From the NCBI GenBank assembly GCA_002686085.1, contig NZAC01000022.1:58861-122860 (forward strand): a stretch of 64,000 bases of DNA, read 5' to 3'. A model generated the notes under the pieces. That model searched no databases. It was given only the letters and a program-made list of their open reading frames with translations, and was not told the origin of the DNA. Below, piece by piece: positions 34,702-42,068 of this stretch. Both the position numbers and the translations under genes were made by a program. The stretch's first letter is position 1. Each line of letters begins with the position of its first letter. The DNA is from Roseibacillus sp. Lineage in GTDB: Bacteria > Verrucomicrobiota > Verrucomicrobiia > Verrucomicrobiales > Akkermansiaceae.

Positions 34702-36129
34702 CTACAGGGGTTTCAATTCGTATCCATCCGGTCCGTCTTTGACGGCCCACCCCAGATTCTGGATTTCCTCGCGCAGGATATCTGCTCCTTCCCAGTCCTT
34801 GTTTTCGCGAGCTATCTGGCGCTTTGCCGCTGCAGCAACTACTTCGGGCGGTGCCTCTGGGACTTCAGGATCCGGCAACCGCAGCCCAAGAGCAGCGAGC
34901 ATAGCGTGAAATCCAAGCCAGTTCACTCCCGGGTCACCCTCAGTTTCTGCAATACGGAGCCCCCTGAAAAGCTGCCCAAGTCCCTCCGGGGTATTTAGAT
35001 CATCATTCAGAGCAGCCAATGCCGGTTCAAACACTCCTAGGTCATCAAGGCCACACAGCTCTCTGTAAGAAGGCACATTCTCCCCTTCCCTACCGGCCGC
35101 CTTAGCAAGAAGGGCCTGCCCTTTGGTTAATTTAGACAGGGCCTCTCGAGCCGCATGCAGCCCATCAAAAGTAAAATTAAGCTGCTTCCGGTGATGAGCC
35201 CCTATCAGGGCATAACGCACTTCCATCGGCGTAGCCCCCGGATCCCTTTCCAGATCGGCCAAGGTGTAAAGGTTGTTGAGGGACTTAGACATCTTCTCAC
35301 CATCGACCATGAGAAATCGGGGATGAAACCATGCCCTTGCAAAGTCCCCGCCACATGCACACCGAGACTGCGCGATTTCATTCTCGTGATGTGGGAACTT
35401 GAGGTCTTCTCCCCCACTATGAAGATCAAAGCTTTCACCGAGATATTTATAGCTCATCGCAGAGCACTCCAGATGCCAACCGGGCCGACCCTCTCCCCAA
35501 GGACTATCCCAATAGTTTTCTCCATCCTCAGGGCGACGACCCTTCCAGAGCACAAAGTCAGAAACACTATCCTTTTCATATTCATCCGCATTTGCCCGCT
35601 CTCCCTGCGTCTTTCCTAACTCAAGGTCCTGCTGATCCAGACGAGCAAGTTTTCCGTAGTCCTCGTAAGAGGCAATCCGGAAATAGACAGATCCGTCCTC
35701 TGAGCAATAGGCATTTCCATTTTTGACCAGAGTCTCAATCATCGCGATCTGCTCAGGGATATGCTCAACCGCGCTAGGTTCAATATGCGGCGCGAGACAA
35801 TTGAGAGCCTCGCAGTCCTCGTGAAATCGCCTTGTCCATTTTCCAGTAAAATCCGCCAGCGACATTCCCGATACCTGTGAATCACGTATGGTCTTGTCGT
35901 CAACATCCGTGATATTCCGGACGTGCTTCGTCCTCATCCCTCCCACTTCCAAGACACGCCGAAGGACGTCGTTCAGGACAAAAGTCCTGAAATTGCCGAT
36001 ATGTGCCGGGCCGTACACGGTGGGTCCACAGCAGTAAAAACCAAAGACCCGGCCATCGGCTGGCTCCAATACGCGCATCTCGCGCGTCATGGTATCGAAC
36101 AAACGCACGCCGTGCTCTAACGGGACCAC
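34702..36129 (-). CDS. cysS: Cysteine--tRNA ligase
   Basis: 475 residues (E. coli 461). A class I synthetase charging tRNA-Cys. The HIGH-type motif is GPAHIGNFRTFVLNDVLRR near 36-54. Zinc-binding and substrate residues appear in YCCGPTVYG, WHLECSAMSYKYLGESFDLHSGGEDLKFPHHENEIAQ; KMSKS is in VDGEKMSKSLNNLYT. The C-terminal region (REGENVPSYRELCG to the end) is the DALR/anticodon part. GTG start with GGAG 8 bases ahead. hemB follows 9 bases downstream. Confidence 0.96.
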   Translation of the reverse strand: MVPLEHGVRLFDTMTREMRVLEPADGRVFGFYCCGPTVYGPAHIGNFRTFVLNDVLRRVLEVGGMRTKHVRNITDVDDKTIRDSQVSGMSLADFTGKWTRRFHEDCEALNCLAPHIEPSAVEHIPEQIAMIETLVKNGNAYCSEDGSVYFRIASYEDYGKLARLDQQDLELGKTQGERANADEYEKDSVSDFVLWKGRRPEDGENYWDSPWGEGRPGWHLECSAMSYKYLGESFDLHSGGEDLKFPHHENEIAQSRCACGGDFARAWFHPRFLMVDGEKMSKSLNNLYTLADLERDPGATPMEVRYALIGAHHRKQLNFTFDGLHAAREALSKLTKGQALLAKAAGREGENVPSYRELCGLDDLGVFEPALAALNDDLNTPEGLGQLFRGLRIAETEGDPGVNWLGFHAMLAALGLRLPDPEVPEAPPEVVAAAAKRQIARENKDWEGADILREEIQNLGWAVKDGPDGYELKPL

Positions 36130-36264
36130 CCCTTCTCCGCAAGCCTCAGCTTGATGTAACGGATTGGTTACTTGGCTATATAAGGATGGGAAACCCGCGA
36201 AAGCACTCAGGCCCGTACCTTATTCGAGAACCTTCGGTTATCCCTAATACGGGAAAACGACCCC

Positions 36265-36292
36265 TTGCAGTGACTCTTTCCCTTGCTACACA
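36265..36292 (+). promoter_or_regulatory. Possible promoter inside the 5' part of the 36003 ORF
   Basis: TTGCAG (36265-36270), 16-base spacer, TACACA (36287-36292), 7 bases, GTG 36300. It fits the leaderless layout and helps choose the start of the next gene. Confidence 0.35.
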
Positions 36293-36299
36293 TTTCGGT

Positions 36300-36905
36300 G
36301 TGGCGACTCCTGAGAAAGCCCCGTTTACACCGGAACAGAAACGGGCCCTCCTTATCGGCGGAGGGCTGATTCTCGCAGCTGCCGGCCTTCTGTTGCTTAT
36401 CTGGCTAGGCATGTTCCTCCCAGGATTTGCCGGTGAAGTCTTCCGCAAGATGGCCGGCTTTCTCTGGACTCCTCTCATTCTTGATTTCTCCCTGTTTATC
36501 CTCGGGGTCATCCTCGTCCTCTCCCTGAACTGGTATATTCGAGTCAGAAAAGGAGATGAATGCGTTTATCTTGAGCAGGTAGAAGACCCTCCGAACGGGC
36601 TCCCAGAAAGAGCACGCTCCGCCATCTTTAGCGAGGAACCCGAGCCTCAGGGGCTTGAACCAAAGCTTGCCGCCATTGAAGGAGCTCTCGCACTCAATGA
36701 TCTTTCCGAGGCAACCAGTCTTCTCTTTGAGCTTCCTGAGAGTCACCTCGAGGACTCTGAGGTCCTTGCCCTACGAATTGCACTGGCACGCCGCAAGGAG
36801 CATATAGACAAGGCGGACCAGCTCCTCCAAAAACTCATGGCTCAGTCTCCCCAGCACCCTCTTTGTAAGAATGAGGAGGACCTGGGCCTCTCTCAGGGAG
36901 GTTGA
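36300..36905 (+). CDS. Small membrane protein of unknown function
   Basis: 201 residues from GTG 36300 (ATPEKAPFTPEQKRALLIGGG). The track ORF begins at 36003 inside antisense cysS and its first ~100 residues look non-coding; ATG 36186 is the other option. Two membrane segments (ALLIGGGLILAAAGLLLLIWLGM and LILDFSLFILGVILVLSLNWYI) sit in the first half. A soluble helical tail (KLAAIEGALALNDLSEATSLLFELPESHLEDSEVLALRIALARRKEHIDKA) looks like one or two TPR-type repeats. Its 3' end overlaps the convergent channel gene by 71 bases. Confidence 0.55.
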   Translation: MATPEKAPFTPEQKRALLIGGGLILAAAGLLLLIWLGMFLPGFAGEVFRKMAGFLWTPLILDFSLFILGVILVLSLNWYIRVRKGDECVYLEQVEDPPNGLPERARSAIFSEEPEPQGLEPKLAAIEGALALNDLSEATSLLFELPESHLEDSEVLALRIALARRKEHIDKADQLLQKLMAQSPQHPLCKNEEDLGLSQGG

Positions 36906-37740
36906 GACGTTCCCCGCAGCGACGGCAGTAGCGTGCATCCAGAAGATGCCCGTGCACACCGCATGAGGGGCACGCGTCTGTTGTCTCATCCTGCCTGTTC
37001 ATCGCTGCGTTGACCGTTTCTCCGATCACGATGCCTGTCGGAACCGCCATGATGGAATATCCAATTAAGACACAGAGCGCGGAAAGAAACTTCCCCTCCA
37101 CTGTAAGCGGAGCCAGATCACCATAGCCCAGAGTCGTGACTGTGACTATCGCCCAGTAAATACTGACGGGGATATTGGTAAACTTACTCTGCGGTTGGCC
37201 TGACTCAAGGAGGTAGGCGACCGTGCCCATGATCGTAGCCAGAACCACCATGGCGAAAAAGAAGACTGTGATTTTGGCACGACTCGCGAGTAAGCCACGC
37301 ATGATAATACTGGCACCCCGCATATGCCCGACCATCTTAAGGACCCGAAACATTCTCAGCAGGCGAAGAATACGGATCACCAGAAGGGACTGGCTCCCTA
37401 GGAAAAACATGCCGAGAAAGGTTGGGATCCACGATAGGAAATCGATAATCCCAAAAAAACTGAAGATGTAGCGAGCCGGGCGGCGCACTACCCAGATTCT
37501 CACGAAATACTCAGTCATAAATAGCAGCGTAAATCCCCATTCCGCAGCCTTGAGAGCTCTGCCCCAGCGCATCGCGCACGATTCGATGCTATCCAGCATG
37601 ACCGCCACAACGCTCAGGCCAATAGCCAACAGCAACAACACGTCGAAAGCCTTTCCTGACTTCGTCTCCGCCTCAAAGATGATGGTCCAGAGCCGTCCTC
37701 TTATTCCATTGCGCCCGGATAGGGAAGAGTCACCTGCCAT
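36835..37740 (-). CDS. Voltage-gated potassium-type ion channel with C-terminal zinc ribbon
   Basis: 301 residues from ATG 37740. Six membrane segments. The S4-like helix has regularly spaced Arg (RILRLLRMFRVLKMVGHMRG). The pore carries the K+ selectivity filter TVTTLGYGDLAP. After the pore helix GYSIMAVPTGIVIGE comes a short cytoplasmic zinc ribbon with two CxxC knuckles (CPSCGVHGHLLDARYCRRCGERL). It belongs to the bacterial Kv family. The ribbon may bind metal or aid assembly; no ligand domain (RCK/CNBD) is present. Its 3' end overlaps the preceding convergent gene by 71 bases. Confidence 0.85.
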   Translation of the reverse strand: MAGDSSLSGRNGIRGRLWTIIFEAETKSGKAFDVLLLLAIGLSVVAVMLDSIESCAMRWGRALKAAEWGFTLLFMTEYFVRIWVVRRPARYIFSFFGIIDFLSWIPTFLGMFFLGSQSLLVIRILRLLRMFRVLKMVGHMRGASIIMRGLLASRAKITVFFFAMVVLATIMGTVAYLLESGQPQSKFTNIPVSIYWAIVTVTTLGYGDLAPLTVEGKFLSALCVLIGYSIMAVPTGIVIGETVNAAMNRQDETTDACPSCGVHGHLLDARYCRRCGERLNLPERGPGPPHSYKEGAGETEP

Positions 37741-37853
37741 CAAAGTTTACGATTCGGTCTTTCTTCCTCTGGAAAAATCTCGCCCCCTCAGGGCATTCAA
37801 CACTGCTAGAACATGAACAGCGAAGATACATGTTCAGCCTGCCCTCAGTTCTA

Positions 37854-38510
37854 TCATTCATCACGTCCCAGAAGATTTCTCGTCTGCTCCACCGAGCGAC
37901 GATTGTATTCATCGTCGCTGATGATTGTGGGCTCCGGAAAAACCTTACGCCTGAAGTCGGTGCGGCTGTCAGTCGGCTTGTCTACCGGCGCCCCCGTGCC
38001 CTCTCGCGCTCCTCCTGTGGCAAAGGATCCAGTTTTCGTTGTCTGGCTATCAAACCGTGACTTTCTGGCAAGGTGAGCAGGGCTCGTAATCCGAACTCCG
38101 GGGGTTTTCCGGAAGCGACTTTGATCATCACCCCGCAGATAACTGTCCACCTGCAATTTGCGCGACTTCTCCCACTTGGCAGATTCATAATTACCCGCCC
38201 TGTAGACAGATTTTCCAACCCCTCCACCAAAGGATACATTGCGCTTCTTATCGTATTGACTTCGAACAGGCCCGGTAAAATTGCCCTGCTTATCTCTTTT
38301 CAAGGAGCGCGAATCAAAAGCAAAGCGCTCCTCTAGAGCCTTGTAGCCCTCGGATTCTCCCAGTGCGATAACCTGCTTATCCCTTTTCCGTGACATTATA
38401 GTGCCCGCGCCACTGTCAGCATCGGAACCGCCAGTACTCGAGCAAGAACTGAGGGCGACCAGGCCTGCTGGGAGGCACCCATACCAGATAAGACGAGAGA
38501 GAAAATTCAA
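37854..38510 (-). CDS. Lipoprotein of unknown function
   Basis: 218 residues with a lipobox (LVALSSC near 17-23), so lipid-anchored. The mature protein is very rich in Arg, Lys, Ser and Gly (FDSRSLKRDKQGNFTGPVRSQYDKKRNVSFGGG) and probably largely unstructured; no domain recognised. Basic envelope lipoproteins can bind peptidoglycan or surface polysaccharide, but nothing here proves it. TTG start; a perfect TTGACA -35 with a weak -10 box lies so that the mRNA would begin at the TTG. Divergent from rlmN. Confidence 0.65.
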   Translation of the reverse strand: MNFLSRLIWYGCLPAGLVALSSCSSTGGSDADSGAGTIMSRKRDKQVIALGESEGYKALEERFAFDSRSLKRDKQGNFTGPVRSQYDKKRNVSFGGGVGKSVYRAGNYESAKWEKSRKLQVDSYLRGDDQSRFRKTPGVRITSPAHLARKSRFDSQTTKTGSFATGGAREGTGAPVDKPTDSRTDFRRKVFPEPTIISDDEYNRRSVEQTRNLLGRDE

Positions 38511-38516
38511 CAGGGA

Positions 38517-38545
38517 AGCGTGGCGGGGCTGAAATCCCTTGTCAA
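38517..38545 (-). promoter_or_regulatory. Promoter of the 37854 lipoprotein gene (leaderless type)
   Basis: Minus strand TTGACA (38545-38540), 17-base spacer, CACGCT (38522-38517), 6 bases, TTG 38510. Perfect -35, weak -10. Confidence 0.4.
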
Positions 38546-38585
38546 TGGCGCAGGCAAGACCGTTTCACCTTTCCGAATCAGAAAT

Positions 38586-38614
38586 TTGATCTCTGGGCCT
38601 CAAATTCATATACT
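38586..38614 (+). promoter_or_regulatory. Promoter of rlmN (leaderless type)
   Basis: TTGATC (38586-38591), 17-base spacer, TATACT (38609-38614), 6 bases, GTG 38621. The best-formed promoter in the window; the expected transcription start falls on the start codon. Confidence 0.65.
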
Positions 38615-38620
38615 AATCTG

Positions 38621-39685
38621 GTGAAACCCTCCCTTTTCAATCAGACCCCGGAAGAGCTCTCCGCGGTTCTTGATAGTTTGGGAGAGCCCTCCTATCGAGG
38701 AGAGCAGATTCTGGATTGGCTATGGAGGAAGCGTACACGCTCGATCGACGGGATGAGCAATCTTCCGGCCAGATTGAGAGACCAGCTGAAAGCTAGCTTC
38801 TCCCTGCAATCCCTCACCCACGCCCGTGCACAGGGCTCCGCTGACAGCACTCGTAAATTTCTCTTTCGCTTACACGACGGGCGCTACGTCGAAACCGTTC
38901 TGATCCCAGCCTCTCCTGCACTTTACGGGGAACGTTCGGATCGACGCACTCTCTGTGTATCTTCTCAGGTGGGATGCGCCTTCGGGTGCAAATTTTGCGC
39001 ATCGGGCCTCGACGGGTTCACGCGAAATCTCTCAGCTGACGAGATTGCCGGGCAGGTACTCCTCGCTGAGGAGCTAAGCAACGAAAAGGTTAACAATATC
39101 GTTTTCATGGGTATGGGGGAGCCTCTAGCCAACATGTCACAACTCCTCAGGGCACTCACCTTGATCACCGCCCCCTGGGGGCTGGGCATCGGAGCGCGCC
39201 ACCTCACCGTATCGACATCGGGGCTAGTGCCTCAGATCCGTAAGCTGGCAGACCATCCTCAGCAAATCCGCCTCGCGATCTCCCTCCATGGTGCAAGCGA
39301 CGAGGTTCGGGACCAGATTATGCCGATCAACAAGAAGTGGCCGGTATCCAAACTTTTCGAAGCGCTTAAATACTGGAACACGCGCAAAGCCCAGAAAATC
39401 ACTTTGGAATACATTCTGATAGACGGCCTCAATGCCGACACTACCCAAGCTCAGTTACTTGCACGGCGGGCACAAGCACTCAACGCCAAAGTCAACCTCA
39501 TCCCCTACAACACAGTTGAGGGGTTGGCCTGGAAGCGCCCGGCCGAGGACGCATGCCGCGCCTTTCGGGACACCCTCGCCGAACATGGGGTTCCCGCGAC
39601 CCTGCGCCTCGAGAAGGGCCATGATATCGACGCTGCCTGCGGGCAACTCCGATTAAAGGAAGAAAGGTCTCTAAAAGAACGCTAA
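38621..39685 (+). CDS. rlmN: 23S rRNA (adenine2503-C2)-methyltransferase
   Basis: 354 residues. A radical-SAM enzyme that methylates A2503 of 23S rRNA and A37 of some tRNAs. The N-terminal motif FNQTPEELSAVLDSLGEPSYRGEQILDWLW is typical. The [4Fe-4S] cysteines are C119, C123 and C126 in CAFGCKFC, followed by NIVFMGMGEPLANM and LIPYNTVEGL. The C-terminal catalytic cysteine is in DIDAACGQLRLKEE. GTG start, with no Shine-Dalgarno and a -10 box 6 bases upstream. It converges with ssb, 2 bases apart. Confidence 0.96.
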   Translation: MKPSLFNQTPEELSAVLDSLGEPSYRGEQILDWLWRKRTRSIDGMSNLPARLRDQLKASFSLQSLTHARAQGSADSTRKFLFRLHDGRYVETVLIPASPALYGERSDRRTLCVSSQVGCAFGCKFCASGLDGFTRNLSADEIAGQVLLAEELSNEKVNNIVFMGMGEPLANMSQLLRALTLITAPWGLGIGARHLTVSTSGLVPQIRKLADHPQQIRLAISLHGASDEVRDQIMPINKKWPVSKLFEALKYWNTRKAQKITLEYILIDGLNADTTQAQLLARRAQALNAKVNLIPYNTVEGLAWKRPAEDACRAFRDTLAEHGVPATLRLEKGHDIDAACGQLRLKEERSLKER

Positions 39686-39687
39686 GG

Positions 39688-40152
39688 TTAGAAGGGAATT
39701 TCGCCCCCATCATCATCGAAATCACCTGCGGCGGGAGATCCCCCCTGCCGTTGAGAGGCCGGAGGAGAAGATTGTTGGCCTGACGAGGAGCCCTCCCCAC
39801 GTGGCTGCCCTCCTCCTCGGCCATCGGAAAGGAACTGCATGTTCTCTCCCACCACCTTGAGCTTGCTACGCTTCTGCCCTGTAGTCTTGTCATCCCACGT
39901 ATCCATCTGGAGGCGACCCTCAATATAGACGGGACGACCCTTCCCGAGATATTGCTGAGCGAGCTCAGCCTGCCTCGCCCACAACGTGACATCGATGAAT
40001 GTCGTCTCCTCTATCCGCTCGCCTTGGTCATTGTTCCGCACCCTGTTCACCGCCAAACCCAATTCTGCGACTGCGGTTCCCTTGGGCGTGTAGCGTAGCT
40101 CAGGGTCCCGGGTCAGATTCCCGATGAGCATCACCTTATTCAAATTAGCCAT
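39688..40152 (-). CDS. ssb: Single-stranded DNA-binding protein
   Basis: 154 residues. The OB fold covers 1-105: MANLNKVMLIGNLTRDPELRYTPKGTAVAELGLAVNR, then VTLWARQAELAQQYLGKGRPVYIEGRLQ. A Gly/Gln/Ser-rich linker follows, then the acidic partner-binding tip DFDDDGGEIPF, as in all bacterial SSBs. It lies after rpsF, the usual partner, but a terminator separates them and ssb has its own promoter (TTGGTA-16-TACCGT) ending 7 bases before the ATG. Confidence 0.96.
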   Translation of the reverse strand: MANLNKVMLIGNLTRDPELRYTPKGTAVAELGLAVNRVRNNDQGERIEETTFIDVTLWARQAELAQQYLGKGRPVYIEGRLQMDTWDDKTTGQKRSKLKVVGENMQFLSDGRGGGQPRGEGSSSGQQSSPPASQRQGGSPAAGDFDDDGGEIPF

Positions 40153-40159
40153 AGCGGAG

Positions 40160-40187
40160 ACGGTAGCTGGGGATAAGCGGCTACCAA
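40160..40187 (-). promoter_or_regulatory. Promoter of ssb (leaderless type)
   Basis: Minus strand TTGGTA (40187-40182), 16-base spacer, TACCGT (40165-40160), 7 bases, ATG 40152. It lies just downstream of the rpsF terminator. Confidence 0.45.
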
Positions 40188-40240
40188 GGAAAATTTGAAT
40201 TCGCCCCCGCGTTCAACCTTCTCTGCTACATCCAGTACAT

Positions 40241-40265
40241 CAAAAACGGCGCGCTCATGCGCGCC
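40241..40265 (-). terminator. Rho-independent terminator after rpsF
   Basis: Minus strand stem GGCGCGC/GCGCGCC with ATGA loop (40265-40248), then GTTTTTG. A clean stem plus T run, about 50 bases after the rpsF stop. Confidence 0.85.
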
Positions 40266-40317
40266 ATTGGTAACCGCAACCCTTCGCGGTCACGGATTTT
40301 TCACGGGACTATTGCTG

Positions 40318-40605
40318 CTAACCTAACCGCTGATAATGCTGCAGGTGCACCACGGCGTTAAGCTTCAATTTACCTTGGATCTTCTGAACCTGCTGGGAGT
40401 CTGCCTGAAAGATATAGTTTACGTAGTGTCCTCCATCAAGGTGGCGGGCATTGTAGGCAAACTTGTGGCGGCCTAGCTGCTTAATTTCTTCAAGCTTGGC
40501 TCCTTCTGCCTCCATCTCCTTCGCGACGGCTCCCACGAGGTCGTCGACACTATCTTCCTTCCCTTTCGTGTTCAGAACAATCAGGCCTTCGTATTTCCTG
40601 TCCAT
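40318..40605 (-). CDS. rpsF: 30S ribosomal protein S6
   Basis: 95 residues from ATG 40605 (MDRKYEGLIVLNTKGKEDSVDD). The longer track start lies within pth. Typical S6 motifs: LIVLNTKGKED, GRHKFAYNARHLDGGHYVNYIF and KLNAVVHLQHYQR. It binds S18 in the 30S platform. The start lies 56 bases inside pth, an unusually long overlap in a different frame. rpsR is not adjacent. Confidence 0.9.
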   Translation of the reverse strand: MDRKYEGLIVLNTKGKEDSVDDLVGAVAKEMEAEGAKLEEIKQLGRHKFAYNARHLDGGHYVNYIFQADSQQVQKIQGKLKLNAVVHLQHYQRLG

Positions 40606-41224
40606 CGTCTGTTTTCTTGGGTTTCGATTTAGAATCGGGTTTTGTTTTTTGCCCCTTGGGGCGCGAATTAAAGCGGTTGGCAGCCTTGCTGATGCCTTCA
40701 GAGAGGGCAACCTGCACAGCATCGACAGCGGTGGCAAGCGCCTTTTCCGCCGCTTCTCTCTCATCGGGCCCGAAGCGACCAAGTACGTGCCCACTGAGCC
40801 TCGCTCCCGGAACCCCACCGATTCCTACTTTAAGACGCGGAAATGACTGAGAACCCAGATCTGAGAGGAGGCTCTGAATACCATTATGGCCACCAGCACT
40901 GCCATTCAGGCGAAATCGGTGCTGCCCTAGCGGTAGAGCGACATCATCATACACCACTAGAATGCTTTCGGGGGCAATCTTGTAAAAACGGGAAACCGCA
41001 GCAACAGCACGGCCACTGAGGTTCATATAGGTCTGAGGCTTGAGAAACAGAAGTCCTTCGGCAGAGCGACACATTTCAGCCCTCCATTTCTTCTCAGGGC
41101 GGAATGCCAACCCGGCAGCGGTCACAACCCTTTCCAGAATTTCGAAGCCGACGTTGTGCCGGGTCCCAGCATACTCCTTTCCAGGATTTCCCAAGCCTAC
41201 AACCAGTTGCGGAATATCAGCCAC
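40550..41224 (-). CDS. pth: Peptidyl-tRNA hydrolase
   Basis: 224 residues. It frees tRNA from stalled peptidyl-tRNA. The core (1-190) has all signatures: LVVGLGNPGKEYAGTRHNVGFEIL with the catalytic His near 23, FLKPQTYMNLSGRAVAAV, and LPLGQHRFRLNGSAGGHNGIQSLL. A basic tail (KGQKTKPDSKSKPKKTDDG) continues past the family's normal end and runs 56 bases into rpsF. GTG start with an AAGGGA site. It lies between rplY and rpsF in the widespread prs-rplY-pth-rpsF order. Confidence 0.95.
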   Translation of the reverse strand: MADIPQLVVGLGNPGKEYAGTRHNVGFEILERVVTAAGLAFRPEKKWRAEMCRSAEGLLFLKPQTYMNLSGRAVAAVSRFYKIAPESILVVYDDVALPLGQHRFRLNGSAGGHNGIQSLLSDLGSQSFPRLKVGIGGVPGARLSGHVLGRFGPDEREAAEKALATAVDAVQVALSEGISKAANRFNSRPKGQKTKPDSKSKPKKTDDGQEIRRPDCSEHEREGR

Positions 41225-41273
41225 TTCTGTCCCTTAACGATTCCAGAGAGGAAATGCGCCCCGAAAAATGTTT

Positions 41274-41297
41274 GCAGGACCAAACCCCGCTTCCTGC
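41274..41297 (-). terminator. Weak hairpin between rplY and pth
   Basis: Minus strand GCAGGA/TCCTGC stem (41297-41274) followed by AAACATTTTT. A 6-bp stem with an 12-base loop; possibly partial termination or processing before pth. Confidence 0.3.
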
Positions 41298-41361
41298 ATA
41301 AGCCCCGAGGCTCACCCCACGTCTGGTTTAAGCCTCTGAGCCCGATGGTAAAGATACGAAA

Positions 41362-42009
41362 TTACCCGGCAGACTGTTCCGCTCCTTCAGAGGCCGCATC
41401 AGTGTCGGCTCCTCCTTCTTCCTCTCCGGCAGCTGCCTCACTGAGAGCCACCCGGGTTTTCGCTACAAGTGCGACCACCACGTCCTGTCCGAGAGTTGGC
41501 GAGACTCCTTCAGGCCAGTTCATCCCACCAACACTAAGAACCTCTCCAACATTCAGCCCACTCGCATCGCCTTCAATTGTCTCTGGAAGGTCCTTGGGAA
41601 GGCATTTGATCTCTAGGCTGTAGATCATCTGCTCCAGCTGGCCGCCAAGCTTCACCCCAACAGCCTCGCCCACCAGGGAGACGGGAATCTGCGCCGTGAT
41701 CTCGCTCTTGTCGTCGACTGCAATAAAATCAACATGCAGCACCTGTCCGCTGAGCGGGTCGTGCTGGAGGTCTTTAAGGAAGGCTAACTGGCTGCTGCCA
41801 CCATCCAGTTCGAGGTCAACCAGAACATTGGTAGACGCACTGTCGGCCAACATTTCACGAATCCCCTTGGCACTCACCTTGACATTCCGATTTTCAGAAC
41901 CGCCCCCGTATACCACAGAGGGGATGAATCCTTCCCGGCGCATGCGCTTAAGCACGCCACTGCCTGTGCGCTTCCGATCTTCCGCTTTAAGTGAGTGCGT
42001 TTTAGCCAT
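41362..42009 (-). CDS. rplY: 50S ribosomal protein L25 (CTC/TL5 type)
   Basis: 215 residues, the long CTC form: an N-terminal 5S-rRNA-binding L25 domain (RKRTGSGVLKRMRREGFIPSVVYGG; LQHDPLSGQVLHVDFIAV) and a C-terminal TL5 beta domain (VGEAVGVKLGGQLEQMIYSLEIKCLPKDLPETIEGD). It ends in an Ala/Glu/Asp/Gly-rich acidic tail. Follows prs (59 bases) and precedes pth on the same strand. In Bacillus the homologue Ctc is stress-induced; whether that holds here is unknown. Confidence 0.94.
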   Translation of the reverse strand: MAKTHSLKAEDRKRTGSGVLKRMRREGFIPSVVYGGGSENRNVKVSAKGIREMLADSASTNVLVDLELDGGSSQLAFLKDLQHDPLSGQVLHVDFIAVDDKSEITAQIPVSLVGEAVGVKLGGQLEQMIYSLEIKCLPKDLPETIEGDASGLNVGEVLSVGGMNWPEGVSPTLGQDVVVALVAKTRVALSEAAAGEEEGGADTDAASEGAEQSAG

Positions 42010-42068
42010 TTGTCTGCGAGGTTTGTTGCTCCCAGAGAGCTTTTTATGCTCCGCGGGGGGGCGGTTTG

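Noticed and set aside
36003-36299. N-terminal part of the 36003 ORF, overlapping cysS antisense
   Set aside because: Composition looks non-coding and overlaps the cysS start; a promoter and better start lie at 36265-36300.
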